Source of the DNA: Clostridium_AM sp963780135
GTDB lineage: Bacteria > Bacillota > Clostridia > Clostridiales > Clostridiaceae
NCBI GenBank assembly: GCA_963780135.1
Contig: CAWAAR010000003.1
Location: 806,001 to 870,000, forward strand
Length of the DNA stretch: 64,000 nt
Direction of reading: 5' to 3'
The notes beneath the pieces are model-generated. The model did not search any database, was not told where the DNA came from, and worked only from the letters and a program-made list of their open reading frames with translations. Shown here piece by piece: positions 44,109 to 53,707 of this stretch (position 1 is its first letter; every line of letters starts with the position of its first letter). A program made the translations under genes and the position numbers.

Positions 44109-44972
44109 TTATAACTTAATTTTGTGTTTTTTTATTGAGAACCATAGTTCAGCTTTATGTGCTTTCTCATCTGACATAGGATAAACTTCAATATCGTACA
44201 TTTCAGCGTATTCATAACCGGAAAAAGGTAACCATTCCGTATAAAAGCGTCTATATAGTTCTTGTATAGCATCTGGTTGAGGTCCAGTGCATTCAAAAAT
44301 TGCCCATGTTGCTGCAGGAATTTCATATTCGATCATTCCCTGAGGTATTGGTTTATCTGTTGCCACAGCTATATAATGATAAAAATCTTTTTGACTTTGG
44401 TATGCAGTAACACCAAGTATGCCAGAAGGAGATTGATTCATTAGTTTACATATATGAGGAAGCATTTCGCTTTTTTTTAATTCATGCCAAAATTGTGGAA
44501 TCATCACAAAGTTTTTTTCCATGTCCATTTTATACTTTTTTCTAATTCCAACAATACGAATTTTTGGGGTTTCTTCTATGCGATATTGCATTTCTGCATC
44601 GCCTTTCACAGTAATACTAAAAACTAATTTAGGATATGTTTTTAATATAATACCTTTCTGGCGAGCAACAGATGGAGGTATCTTGTGAATATTTTGAAAT
44701 GCACGACTAAATGATGTTGGAGATTCATAACTGTATTTTACTGATAAATCTAAAATTTTAATATCGCTGTTTTGAAGTTCAAAAGCAGCTTTAGTCATTC
44801 GTCTGCGCCTAATATATTCAGATAATGAAACGCCTGCAATATACGAAAACATTCTTTGAAAATGAAAAGTTGAACAACAAGCTATCTTTGCGGCTTCATT
44901 GAAATCTATTATTCCTTCAAGATTATTCTCAATATAGATAATTGATTTATTTAATCTTTCTATCCACTCCAT
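44109..44972 (-). CDS. AraC family regulator with GyrI-like effector domain
   Basis: The 287-residue protein has two N-terminal AraC helix-turn-helix motifs (about 23-44 and 70-95, with YSYESPTSFSRAFQNIHKIP) and a C-terminal GyrI/Rob-type small-molecule domain (about 130-285). Such regulators sense drugs or metabolites. It lies 96 bases downstream of the ABC efflux genes on the same strand and may control them. GAGGTGATG precedes the ATG. Confidence 0.9.
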   Translation of the reverse strand: MEWIERLNKSIIYIENNLEGIIDFNEAAKIACCSTFHFQRMFSYIAGVSLSEYIRRRRMTKAAFELQNSDIKILDLSVKYSYESPTSFSRAFQNIHKIPPSVARQKGIILKTYPKLVFSITVKGDAEMQYRIEETPKIRIVGIRKKYKMDMEKNFVMIPQFWHELKKSEMLPHICKLMNQSPSGILGVTAYQSQKDFYHYIAVATDKPIPQGMIEYEIPAATWAIFECTGPQPDAIQELYRRFYTEWLPFSGYEYAEMYDIEVYPMSDEKAHKAELWFSIKKHKIKL

Positions 44973-45068
44973 ATCATCACCTCAAATTTCATTATACATC
45001 TATTATAAAAAATATACCGCTCATTTTATGCACAAAAATGTTTGATTTACAGACTGAAATATAACTCT

Positions 45069-45824
45069 TTATTGTTTGGCATCTTTTTGTAAACTCCATA
45101 TTGCTAGTATAAAGCTGAGAAAGCACAATACCAAGAAAAGTCCTCCAGCAAATAATATGTTATTCCAGTCAATGTAAGATTCAAAAAGAAGGCTTCTAAG
45201 GCAATTGATGATATGGGTAAAAGGATTAAGCATAACAGCAATTCGAAATGCACCTGATATGCGATCCAATGGGAACAACGCAGTACTTACAAAAAATATT
45301 GGAAGTACAATTGTAGTCATCATAGTTTCAAACACAGCTTCATTGGGTAGAAAGAGGCTGAGTGAATAGGTTATGCCTGCCATAAAAAATGATGTTAAAA
45401 AAATTAATGTAATCATTATAAGAAATCCGTTAAGCCCTGATGCTATACGCACAGACAGAAATAAAGATAGCACAAAAAGTATTGTAACCTCCATAAAGGA
45501 AAGCAAAACAGACTCTAGAATATGGCCAAGCACAATATAGCTTCGTCTAATAGGTGATATCTGGATTCTATAAAAACTACCTCCTGTTTTCATGATATAA
45601 TTTACTATGCCGCCACCACAAGAACTAGAAAAAATAACAAGTACCAGTATTCCCGGAAGAATAAAAGCTGTATAATTGCCAACCTTAAGATCAGTCATGG
45701 TTTGCCCTGCAATAGTACTGTATAGAACAAGCCAAATTAGTGGCTGTAGAATAGTCATTACGATGGTGATAGGATTCTGAAAGCGCCACTTCATATTACG
45801 CCATAGAATATTCAACACACTCAT
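45069..45824 (-). CDS. ABC-2 type permease
   Basis: The 251-residue membrane protein has about six helices and matches DrrB-like ABC-2 permeases (ITIVMTILQPLIWLVLYSTI, AGITYSLSLFLPNEAVFETM, FRIAVMLNPFTHIINCLRSL). Its start overlaps the stop of the ATPase gene by one base, so the two are coupled. It forms an exporter for an unknown drug or lipid-like substrate. Confidence 0.92.
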   Translation of the reverse strand: MSVLNILWRNMKWRFQNPITIVMTILQPLIWLVLYSTIAGQTMTDLKVGNYTAFILPGILVLVIFSSSCGGGIVNYIMKTGGSFYRIQISPIRRSYIVLGHILESVLLSFMEVTILFVLSLFLSVRIASGLNGFLIMITLIFLTSFFMAGITYSLSLFLPNEAVFETMMTTIVLPIFFVSTALFPLDRISGAFRIAVMLNPFTHIINCLRSLLFESYIDWNNILFAGGLFLVLCFLSFILAIWSLQKDAKQ

Positions 45825-46795
45825 TAATTGATTCTCCTTTCATTAGGATTTGTCAAATTCAGAAAAACATCTTCTAAACTAGGCTGCAGAACTTCCAGAG
45901 AAACAAAGTCTATACCTTGGTCTAGCAGCCATCTGTTCACAGATGTAAAGTCTGATTTGATGTTTCCAACTTTGAAAAAAATGGAAATACCACGAACATC
46001 GAAAGATTTTAAAGGATTGGCTTTTGCAAGGGAAGCCGCGCAACTTTTGGCCTTTTCTATATTTTCAAACCCAATTTTTAATATATTTTGCCGAATATAC
46101 TGACGTAGGTTGTTTGGAGTATCTTGAACTAATTCATGACCATCCTTCATAATGCAGATGGTGTCACTAAGCTCATCAGCTTCCTCAAGGTAATGAGTGG
46201 TCAAAAATATTGTGGTTCCAAATTCATCACGGATTTTTTTCATCATTTCCCACATTGATTTTCGAGATTGAATATCCATCCCAACAGTTGGTTCATCTAG
46301 AAATAAAATTTTTGGATAGGATACCATATTCATAGCTATATCCAGCCTGCGTTTAACTCCACCAGAATAGGAAGCAGTGGGATATTTAAGATATTTTTCA
46401 AGGCCGAAGCTGTCAATCAAAGTGTTAATTCGATTTTTAGCTGCTCCAGCATCCACTTTGTAAAGCCTGCTTTGAAATATCATATTTTCCATCAAGGACA
46501 AATGAGCATCTATGGATATTCGTTGAGAAACACAGGCTATTTGTGATCGCACAAAATTAGGTTCCTTACATAAATCCTTTCCTAACATTGTTACTGTACC
46601 AGATGTTGGAGTTAAGTAAGTGGTTAATGTATTAATCAAGGATGATTTTCCTGCTCCATTTGGACCAAGCAAAGCGAAGATTTCTCCACTTTTAACATTA
46701 AGACTCAATTCATCCAGTGCCCTAACGCCATTCTTATATTGTTTTACTAAATTACTAACTTGAATTGCTTCCACTTTTTCATTCTCCTTATTCAT
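45824..46795 (-). CDS. ABC transporter ATPase (DrrA-like)
   Basis: The 323-residue ATPase shows Walker A LLGPNGAGKSS, signature YSGGVKRRLDIAM, Walker B ILFLDEP and the H-loop TTHYLEEAD, plus the C-terminal extension of daunorubicin-resistance-type ATPases. Its start overlaps the GyrI-like gene by eight bases. Together with the permease it is a drug-efflux-type system. Confidence 0.94.
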   Translation of the reverse strand: MNKENEKVEAIQVSNLVKQYKNGVRALDELSLNVKSGEIFALLGPNGAGKSSLINTLTTYLTPTSGTVTMLGKDLCKEPNFVRSQIACVSQRISIDAHLSLMENMIFQSRLYKVDAGAAKNRINTLIDSFGLEKYLKYPTASYSGGVKRRLDIAMNMVSYPKILFLDEPTVGMDIQSRKSMWEMMKKIRDEFGTTIFLTTHYLEEADELSDTICIMKDGHELVQDTPNNLRQYIRQNILKIGFENIEKAKSCAASLAKANPLKSFDVRGISIFFKVGNIKSDFTSVNRWLLDQGIDFVSLEVLQPSLEDVFLNLTNPNERRIN

Positions 46796-47249
46796 TTTCT
46801 TGTACCAAAGGAATAGCGATTTCAGTAATATAGTTTTTAGGATTACCTTTGAAGAACATACCTGGGCCCTTAATATAAGTTTCGCGGCAGGTCAATTCAC
46901 CACGTAAGCTATTTTCTATAAGGTAGTTGTTCAATGCTTTATAGGCATTAAAAAGCGTGTCATAACTTCCGATATGTGTGGTACATACAGCTCTGATATG
47001 TGGTAATTCTTTAATGGTAATGCCACTTGTATTAGGTTTCTCCTCAGTAGGTACACACAGTTCCACATGGGCAGTTTGTTTATGTTCATCCATATCATAA
47101 TAGCAACAGAAAGGTATACCACAGGATTTACCTTTAATTGCCTTAAAAATTGTAGGAAAATATTTTGCTGCTTCCTTATATTTTCCCTTGTACTGCATGG
47201 TTGCTACTGTAATAGGCTCAAGCTCTTTAATTTCAAATTCATAATTCAT
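46788..47249 (-). CDS. GyrI-like domain protein
   Basis: This 153-residue stand-alone GyrI/SOUL-like domain (EFEIKELEPITVATMQYKGK, then AHVELCVPTEE) belongs to a fold that binds small hydrophobic compounds. It is the first gene of the ABC operon, so it may bind or sequester the exported compound. The ATG at 47249 is chosen with AAAGGA 12 bases upstream; a longer frame to 47285 is not family-like. Confidence 0.75.
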   Translation of the reverse strand: MNYEFEIKELEPITVATMQYKGKYKEAAKYFPTIFKAIKGKSCGIPFCCYYDMDEHKQTAHVELCVPTEEKPNTSGITIKELPHIRAVCTTHIGSYDTLFNAYKALNNYLIENSLRGELTCRETYIKGPGMFFKGNPKNYITEIAIPLVQENE

Positions 47250-47549
47250 TTTTACTATCATTCCTTTCATTTTAGATATATTCACAGCTCGTGTTTACAT
47301 CTTCATTAAAAAGAGTAGCATATTCAATTTTTTAAATCCTCTCATTCGGTGCACAAAAATGTAAGATGTGGAAAGCAAAAGGTTATAGTATAACTAACAA
47401 AATAATGATCAAAGATGTCTTTAGCGTCAATTTTTGATGCTTATTTATATAATTGTTGAAGGAATAATATATTAATAGATGCATTTGAAGATTTATGTTA
47501 ATTTCCTGAATTCCAGAATGTATCTCTAAATGGATCCATGGAAGATTGA
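47250..47549. other. Gap between the chromosomal ABC operon and the phage remnant
   Basis: About 300 bp with no gene. It should hold the operon promoter (minus strand) and the left boundary of the phage remnant. No att repeat or tRNA fragment is seen. Confidence 0.35.
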
Positions 47550-47915
47550 ATGTTGAAATTATTCTTTAAAGTAGCATGGACACCATTCAGCATATATCCT
47601 TTCAGTAAACACCCCATTTCTTCAAAAGAAAAAAATGGAGGTTATATAAAACATAGGCCAGGCGGTATTTTAGCAAACATTGGAGAAGGTAAAGAGGATG
47701 AAATAGTTTCTCCAGTAAGTAAATTAAAAAGCATAATTGGAAGTAATAATACTTCAAATATACAACAACCAACTTTTGTTTATTCTCCACAAGTAACAAT
47801 AATGGGCAATGCATCAAAAGATGATATTAATGAAGCTCTAAGCATGAGCCAATCAGAATTTAATAGAATGGCAGAAAACTTCTTTAAAAACAAACAAAGA
47901 TTATCATTTGATTAA
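47550..47915 (+). pseudogene. Phage tail tape measure protein, C-terminal remnant
   Basis: Only the last 90 or so residues of a tape measure protein remain: GGYIKHRPGGILANIGEG (a loop typical of the family's C-terminus), then VYSPQVTIMGNASKDDINEA and FNRMAENFFKNKQRLSFD at the very end. Full proteins are 600-1500 residues. The first 28 codons and a stop just before ATG 47550 do not look phage-derived, so the deletion joint is near 47630. Head, sheath and tube genes are absent. Confidence 0.75.
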
Positions 47916-47930
47916 TAGTAGGTGGTATGG

Positions 47931-48152
47931 GTGACGTATACAACAGTTTTAGGCGATACTTGGGATATGATTGCATTTAAGATTTGGGGTAAAGAAAAAC
48001 ACGCTAAGGAACTTGTTGAAGCAAATTTAAAACATGTTGAAACTGTTATATTTTCAGCAGGTACAGTGTTAGCAATTACTGATATAGAAAAAACTGAAGA
48101 TTATTCAACATTGCCACCTTGGAAGCGAGGCAATGCAAATGCAAGCACGTAG
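47931..48152 (+). CDS. Phage tail protein X (LysM-like)
   Basis: The 73-residue protein matches P2 gpX: YTTVLGDTWDMIAFKIWGKE, with a LysM-like fold, thought to bind peptidoglycan or the tail tip. GTG 47931 is set by GGTGG six bases upstream. It overlaps gpD by 14 bases. It seems intact. Confidence 0.85.
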   Translation: MTYTTVLGDTWDMIAFKIWGKEKHAKELVEANLKHVETVIFSAGTVLAITDIEKTEDYSTLPPWKRGNANAST

Positions 48153-49042
48153 AGCTTCAGTTACAGTTAACTATATGGGCGTAGACATAACAAAAGATAT
48201 TCAATCAGACTTGCTTAGTTTTAAATACACTGACAATGCCAGTGACACTGCAGATGATATTGATATCGAATTAAAAGACGAAAAGGCCAAATGGTTAACT
48301 GATTGGTTTCCACAGAAAGGTGATATTATAAAAGCCACAATAAATACTATAAACTGGCATAAGGATGGGGATGCAGGGGAGCTTTATTGTGGCTCTTTTA
48401 TAGTAGATGAACCAGAGTATTCAGGAAGGCCCCGGAAAATGACAATAAAGGACATATCGATACCAAGTAATACAAATTTTACTAACACAAAAAAGTAAAG
48501 CATGGGAAAAAATTAAACTTAGTATAGCCCAGGACATTGCCAACAATGCTGGGCTTGAGCTATTTTTTGATGCTTCTTCAGATCCTTTGTATGACAGAAA
48601 AGAGCAAAGTGAAACCTCTGATATGAGTTTCTTAGCTGATTTATGTAAAAAAGAGGAATTTGGGTTCAAGGTAACTGACAGTAAAATAGTAATATTTGAT
48701 GAAGTTAAGTATGAAAAAGAAGCAGTCATAATAACTTTAAGTGAATCAGGAGGGTTAGTTAATAGTTACAGTTTTAAAACCTCTCTTACTAACACCAGTT
48801 ATGCAGGATGCAGGGTTAAATATAGAAATGCTAAGAAAGGCACAGTTAGAGTATTATTTGATGATAAAGATAACCTGGTAAGTGATGAATTGCAACTATT
48901 AGACTTTGAATATGATATTCCTCCTATAGGAGAACAGGTAATTTGTTTTTTTCTTCCTAATGGAATTAAACAAGGGTTCTGCCTGAAAGGGTTTTATTCA
49001 GACATAAACAAACCACCAGTCAAAGAAGGTGGGAAAATATAA
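48139..49042 (+). pseudogene. Phage late control/tail hub protein D, frameshifted
   Basis: The P2 gpD-like protein (hub of the baseplate) begins MQARRASVTVNYMGVDITKD. The frame ends at TAA 48496 in an A6 run; with one A removed it continues TKSKAWEKIKLSIAQDIANN and then as the frame ending at 49042, giving about 300 residues, near the family length. The C-terminal half includes VKYRNAKKGTVRVLF. A homopolymer error or a true +1 mutation are both possible. ATG 48139 follows GCGAGG by eight bases. Confidence 0.8.
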
Positions 49043-49803
49043 TGTAATTGGTAAAAAGCCTGTAAATGAATTTATAGGCCCTGATTTAGATACAATAACA
49101 TTTACTGTAAATCTTAATGGTAATTATGGAGTGAAGCCTTGTGATGAAATGGAAAAATGGATTGACTTAGTTAACAAAGGATCTGCTGATATACTTGTTA
49201 TCGGAACTAAGGCCATTGGACAAAATAAGTGGAGCGTAAAAAGTGTAAGTGAAGAGTGGGGAGTTGTTTTTTTTTAACAGAGGTGAATTATTTAGTGGAA
49301 AGATAGATGTTACTTTAGAAGAATATATTGAATCTATTGAGGAGTCAGTTACTGAAAAATCAACTAATGTAAATGTATCCTCAAATAGTCAAATAGATAG
49401 TCAAACAACATTAATAAAACAGGTGCAGCATGATTTGCAAAAAGTTAGTTGTCTTGTGTCAGGAGAAAATAATGCTACAGGTAAAATTGACGATAAAACT
49501 AAAGCTGCAGTAAAGCAATTTAGATATATTGTAGATTTGCCAGTGTCAGATTCTATAGATTCGCAACTTATAGATGCTTTAAATTCAATAACTAAAGAGC
49601 CAACAGTAGGATGTGGATGGCCTCCTAATCCTACAGCTGCTAAATTTATTCAATGGTGGATAGGAATATCGCCTAAAAATGGATTGTGGGATCTTAATAT
49701 GGTTGGAAAGGTTAAGGCATGGCAGGTTAAGAATGGCATATGGAGTACTTCGGGAGCTGATGAAGTAACAAGAAAAAAGGACTGGGATAAGATTTTAAGA
49801 TAG
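49029..49803 (+). pseudogene. Tail protein U fused to peptidoglycan-binding repeats, N-truncated and frameshifted
   Basis: The first part matches P2 gpU from its middle on (EFIGPDLDTITFTVNLNGNY, KWSVKSVSEEWGVVF, IDVTLEEYIES); about 30 N-terminal residues seem lost where it meets gpD. A T9 run at 49267-49275 shifts the frame; with T8 it reads WGVVFFNRGELFSGKIDVTL. The C-terminal 130 residues hold two PG-binding-like repeats (VQHDLQKVSCLVSG.. and AKFIQWWIGISPKNGLWDLN). The fusion suggests a tail-completion protein with a wall-binding tail. Confidence 0.7.
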
Positions 49804-49813
49804 GAGGATGTAA

Positions 49814-50092
49814 ATGATTATTTTAGATAATATAAGTATTACAGGAACTATTGAAGATATAGCAGAGAATATTAAAACTATATTTACAACTCCACAAGGT
49901 ACTGTACCATGGGATAGAAATTTTGGTATTGATACAAATATTTTAGATGAACCAGTCAACATAGCTCAAGGAAAACTTACAGTTGAACTTATTAGAAAAG
50001 CTCAACTTTATGAACCAAGAATAAAAGTAAAAGAAGTTACTTTTCAAGCAAATGATAATAGCAATTTAGTGCCGAAAGTGAGGGTTGAATAG
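49814..50092 (+). CDS. Baseplate wedge protein W (gp25-like)
   Basis: The 92-residue protein is a gp25/gpW-type baseplate wedge component: IKTIFTTPQGTVPWDRNFGI is the family signature. AGGAGG precedes the ATG. Its stop overlaps the gpJ start (TAGTG). It appears intact. Confidence 0.9.
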   Translation: MIILDNISITGTIEDIAENIKTIFTTPQGTVPWDRNFGIDTNILDEPVNIAQGKLTVELIRKAQLYEPRIKVKEVTFQANDNSNLVPKVRVE

Positions 50093-51246
50093 TGGATTTA
50101 AATAGCCTTCCAGATGTGTCTTTTGCTCAAAAAGACATTGAAACAATTTTAAATGATATGATTTTACAATATGAATTAGATTATTACCAGCAAACTGGCA
50201 AGCAAATTACCTTGTATCCAGGAGATAAGATAAGAATATTTCTTTACAGTCAAGCTCTTAAAGAGATTCAGTTAAGACAACTTATTGATTTTTCAGCTAA
50301 ACAAAATTTATTAAAATACTCTACAGGTGACTATCTTGTTAATTTAGGAGCTTTTCAAAACGTTGAAAAATTAGAAGCTGATTATGCAACTGTAACTGAA
50401 CAGTTTAATCTTAGTGATCCACAATCAACAATCCAAACAATTCCTAAAGGTACAAGAGTAGGCTCAGAGTCTAGCAATGGAATTTACTTTGCATCAGCAG
50501 AAAATATAACAGTACCTGCAGGTACTTCTAGCATTACTGCAGTACTAGAATGTACAAAGTCGGGAACTGTTGGAAATAATTTTACTCCTGGTCAATTGAA
50601 TATACTTGTATATCCACTTCCATGGATAGCAAGTGTAAGGAATATAGATACAAGCCAGGGTGGTGCAGATATGGAAGAGGAAGATAGTTATAGAGAGAGA
50701 ATTCATGAAGCTCCTGAAGGTTTTAGTGTAGCTGGACCAGAAGGTGCCTATTTGTTTTTCGCTAAAAAATATAATTCAAATATATTGGATATAAAGCTAA
50801 ATTCACCAAGTCCTGGTACTTTAGATATGAGAGTTTTACTTAAAGGGGGAGAGATACCTACAGAAACATTTTTACAAGGCTTAAATGAATATTTAAATGA
50901 TAAATCAATACGACCACTTACTGATAATCTTCAAGTTAGTGCTCCAGATGTAGTGAATTATGATATTAATATAACTTATTATATATTATCAAGTAATTCA
51001 GCAGAGGCTGCAACGATCCAAAGTAGTGTAAATCAATCAATTCAAGATTATGTATTGTGGCAAAAAAGCAAAATAGGGAGAGATATTAATCCTGATGAAT
51101 TAACTATAAGAATAAAAAGTGCAGGAGCCAAGAGAGCAGTTATAACAAGTCCGACATATACAGCTATAACTGGTACTAAGGTTGCAATTGCATCAACTAA
51201 TATTACAGCAAGATCCAGACATGATAGCAGCAGCAAAATCAGTTGA
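50092..51246 (+). CDS. Baseplate protein J
   Basis: The 384-residue P2 gpJ-like wedge protein shows IPKGTRVGSESSNGIYFASA, LECTKSGTVGNNFTPGQLN, and GGADMEEEDSYRERIHEAPE. It starts with GTG overlapping gpW. The last 15 residues (RSRHDSSSKIS end) differ from the usual Gly-Gly-rich gpJ end, which suggests a small deletion joining it to gpI. Otherwise full length. Confidence 0.9.
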   Translation: MDLNSLPDVSFAQKDIETILNDMILQYELDYYQQTGKQITLYPGDKIRIFLYSQALKEIQLRQLIDFSAKQNLLKYSTGDYLVNLGAFQNVEKLEADYATVTEQFNLSDPQSTIQTIPKGTRVGSESSNGIYFASAENITVPAGTSSITAVLECTKSGTVGNNFTPGQLNILVYPLPWIASVRNIDTSQGGADMEEEDSYRERIHEAPEGFSVAGPEGAYLFFAKKYNSNILDIKLNSPSPGTLDMRVLLKGGEIPTETFLQGLNEYLNDKSIRPLTDNLQVSAPDVVNYDINITYYILSSNSAEAATIQSSVNQSIQDYVLWQKSKIGRDINPDELTIRIKSAGAKRAVITSPTYTAITGTKVAIASTNITARSRHDSSSKIS

Positions 51247-51580
51247 TAGCGATTTTTCAATTGTAGTTAATGACGTTAAGCAATGCATTTTGCTACCAAG
51301 GATTGATGAAATTGAGGATGGCAATGTTTTAGATTTATTGGCATGGCAAATGCACGTAGATTTTTATGATACAACTTTACCAGTTCAAATAAAACAGGAA
51401 CTAATAAAAAACTCAAATCATCTGCATAAAAGAAAAGGTACTGCAGGTGCAGTAGAAAAGGTAGCTGGAATTGTTTTTGGACGTTCTTGGGTTACTGAGC
51501 GGTTTGAATATAGTGGTAATCCCTACTATTTTAAAGTTAATGTTGAAGCAACGACAATATATCCAAAGGAGGCGAGCTAA
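51182..51580 (+). CDS. Tail protein I, shortened at both ends
   Basis: P2 gpI-like signatures are clear: DPDMIAAAKSVDSDF, LDLLAWQMHVDFYD, HKRKGTAGAVEKV and FEYSGNPYYFKVNV. Relatives are about 180-200 residues; here 132, lacking the N-terminal LLP segment and the C-terminal roughly 40 residues. The start is unclear (TTG 51182, inside gpJ). It is probably non-functional or minimal. Confidence 0.75.
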   Translation: MQLHQLILQQDPDMIAAAKSVDSDFSIVVNDVKQCILLPRIDEIEDGNVLDLLAWQMHVDFYDTTLPVQIKQELIKNSNHLHKRKGTAGAVEKVAGIVFGRSWVTERFEYSGNPYYFKVNVEATTIYPKEAS

Positions 51581-52176
51581 TGGCAGAAAGTTATTATACA
51601 ATACTTACAACAGTAGGGCAAGCTAAGCTAGCTAATTCCTATGCATTAGGAACAAAATTAAATTTAACAACGTTTAAAGTCGGTGATGGTGGTTTTATGA
51701 TAAGAGAAGCAGGAGTATTTGATGATGCTGGAAATATGATAGCCATAGGTAAATATCCTGAAACTTATAAACCAGTATTAGCTGATGGGAGTACTAAAGA
51801 TTTATATATAAAAATGATTTTAGAGGTTTCAAATACATCAGTAGTAAATTTAAAGATTTATCCTTCAGTGGTGTTAGCTACTAAAAAAGATATAACAATT
51901 TTACAGAATCAAATAAATAATATAACGATTCCTGTTACAAAAGTAAATAGGAAGACTGGAGATATAACATTAAAAGCATCTGATATAAAAGCAGATGATG
52001 AATCTGTATGCTACGATTGGACACCTCAACAAATTTTAGTATTAGGTTCTGACATGTCTACATTTATGACAAATACTATAAAGCATAAGGAAATAATACA
52101 AGCCTATATACAAACATTAACTACAGTAGAGGAGGTGCAAAAAGTAGTATGGGATACAGTGATTCCAACAACTTAA
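51580..52176 (+). CDS. Tail fibre protein H, N-terminal domain with internal deletion
   Basis: The 198-residue protein starts as a DUF3751-type fibre base (AESYYTILTTVGQAKLANSY, TFKVGDG), then jumps to GGFMIREAGVFDDAGNMIAI. Relatives have roughly 40-50 residues between these parts, so an in-frame deletion at GGTGATGGTGG is inferred. The distal fibre is absent. AGGAGG precedes the ATG. Confidence 0.75.
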   Translation: MAESYYTILTTVGQAKLANSYALGTKLNLTTFKVGDGGFMIREAGVFDDAGNMIAIGKYPETYKPVLADGSTKDLYIKMILEVSNTSVVNLKIYPSVVLATKKDITILQNQINNITIPVTKVNRKTGDITLKASDIKADDESVCYDWTPQQILVLGSDMSTFMTNTIKHKEIIQAYIQTLTTVEEVQKVVWDTVIPTT

Positions 52177-52622
52177 AAAATAAAATTTATAAAGATATAA
52201 CCCTAATATTTATAATGGGTGCTCTTTATATGGTATTAGAAGGTTTTTGGCGTGGATGGACGCATATAAGTATGCTTGTAGTTGGAGGACTAGCTGCTTT
52301 CCTAATAGGAAGACTTAACGAGCATCCAACTTTTTACGATAGGAAGATGTGGCAGGAATGTGTAATAGGTATTTTAATAATTTTTGTACTGGAATTTACT
52401 TCAGGAGTAATTTTAAATATGTGGTTACATTTAGACATATGGGATTACTCTAATGAGTGGGGTAATTTATATGGTAAAATATGTTTGCTTTATGCTTTTA
52501 TATGGTTTTTATTAGTTCCACTTGCTATATATGTGGATGATTATTTAAGATATAAGCTTTTTGGAGAAAAGAAACCTGAAGGAATATTAAAGAATTATAA
52601 AGATTTAATTACGAGAAATTAA
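52149..52622 (+). CDS. CmpB-like (PF06541-type) membrane protein
   Basis: The 157-residue protein has four or five transmembrane helices and the segment MVLEGFWRGWTHISMLVVGG with IGRLNEHP, which fits the 'putative ABC transporter type IV, CmpB' family. It overlaps gpH by 28 bases, with GAGGAGGTG at 52129-52137 as ribosome site, so it is translated with the tail genes. Its function in phages is unknown; a role in lysis or host surface change is possible. Confidence 0.75.
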   Translation: MGYSDSNNLKNKIYKDITLIFIMGALYMVLEGFWRGWTHISMLVVGGLAAFLIGRLNEHPTFYDRKMWQECVIGILIIFVLEFTSGVILNMWLHLDIWDYSNEWGNLYGKICLLYAFIWFLLVPLAIYVDDYLRYKLFGEKKPEGILKNYKDLITRN

Positions 52623-52791
52623 GGTAAAATGTGCAGAATTTATTAAACTATTCTGTGAAATGAATATATTATAACAATTAAATTCTTAATAATACCATAA
52701 ATAGTATGATTTGACAAATAAGTAAAAAAGCATTACTATGTAATTGTATTAAGTATCAATATTTTACAAAATTTGAAGGGGGATAAACATT

Positions 52792-53211
52792 ATGAAATCA
52801 AAAAAAATAATAGCTAGTTTAATGGCATTGTCAATTATTGGATCAGGTAGTTTAGTATTTGGGGGAACTGCTAAAGCAGCAACATTAAATGGTCCAAGCA
52901 ATAAGTCTTTAAGTTCACCTTGGATAGGGTATAAGTTAAATACAGATATTAGTTCAAATGGAGGTCTTACTTGGGCTGAAGTTACAGGCGCTAATAGATA
53001 TGAATTTAAAGTGATATATATTAAATATGGGCAACAAGTATTCGCAGGTGGCGGTGGTGAAACTTATAAACAGGAAGACCTTAGACATAATCTTCCGTAT
53101 TCTGGGAAATATTATGTAAATGTAAGAGCATATGATTCAAATAATAAAATTATGGATGAAGAAACAGTTTATTTTTATTATGATGGTGTTAGTAGGTATA
53201 CTATGGAATAA
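52792..53211 (+). CDS. Small secreted Fn3-like protein
   Basis: The 139-residue protein has a clear signal peptide (KKIIASLMALSIIGSGSLVF, with a likely cut after AKA at about 31) and one beta-sandwich domain (GLTWAEVTGANRYEFKVIYI, YYVNVRAYDSNNKIM), fibronectin type III-like. GAAGGGGG precedes the ATG. It is likely a secreted cargo protein of the phage remnant. Confidence 0.65.
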   Translation: MKSKKIIASLMALSIIGSGSLVFGGTAKAATLNGPSNKSLSSPWIGYKLNTDISSNGGLTWAEVTGANRYEFKVIYIKYGQQVFAGGGGETYKQEDLRHNLPYSGKYYVNVRAYDSNNKIMDEETVYFYYDGVSRYTME

Positions 53212-53244
53212 CTATTACATTTTTAGAAGATTATAATTAAGTAT

Positions 53245-53275
53245 AAAAAGCACACCTAAATTTAAGGTGTGCTTT
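53245..53275 (+). terminator. Terminator after the secreted protein gene
   Basis: AAAAGCACACCT and AGGTGTGCTTTT form a perfect 12-bp stem (53245-53256 with 53264-53275) with loop AAATTTA. Confidence 0.9.
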
Positions 53276-53389
53276 TGTGTCACAATAGAAAACTTTTACG
53301 ACTTAATTTAAAAAATTAAATATAAGTATTTTATAAAGAGTTTGGATTAATCCAGGCTCTTTTAATTTTGTAAAATCAGGAGGCGTTTT

Positions 53390-53695
53390 ATGAGTGAATA
53401 TAGTGAAGAACTCTGTAAAGAAAAACATGAAGCTATTGAAGAAAAGATTGCAACACATGAAAGGAGGCTAAATGACCATGCGGACAGGCTAAAAAAGATT
53501 GAAAATGAAAATGTAGGAACTGCAAAAGATGTAAAAAATTTTAAAAACACCCTTGAAGATATTAAAAAATTAATTGAGAAAATGACTATACAATTAGAAA
53601 ACCTTAGAGAGAAGCCAGCTAAACGTTGGGATAACCTAATAAATCAGGTTATTACTGTTATAGTTGGCATTATTATTGGTAAATTTTTAAAATAG
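53390..53695 (+). CDS. XhlA-like phage lysis protein
   Basis: The 101-residue protein has a coiled coil (about 10-70) and a C-terminal transmembrane helix (VITVIVGIIIGKFL), the layout of XhlA haemolysin/holin-helper proteins of PBSX-like phages. AGGAGG precedes the ATG. It directly precedes the amidase remnant. Confidence 0.75.
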   Translation: MSEYSEELCKEKHEAIEEKIATHERRLNDHADRLKKIENENVGTAKDVKNFKNTLEDIKKLIEKMTIQLENLREKPAKRWDNLINQVITVIVGIIIGKFLK

Positions 53696-53707
53696 GAGAT
53701 GGGTTTT

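Noticed and set aside
47250..47549. Left att site of the tail remnant
   Set aside because: No copy of the tRNA-Leu core or any clear direct repeat is visible there.
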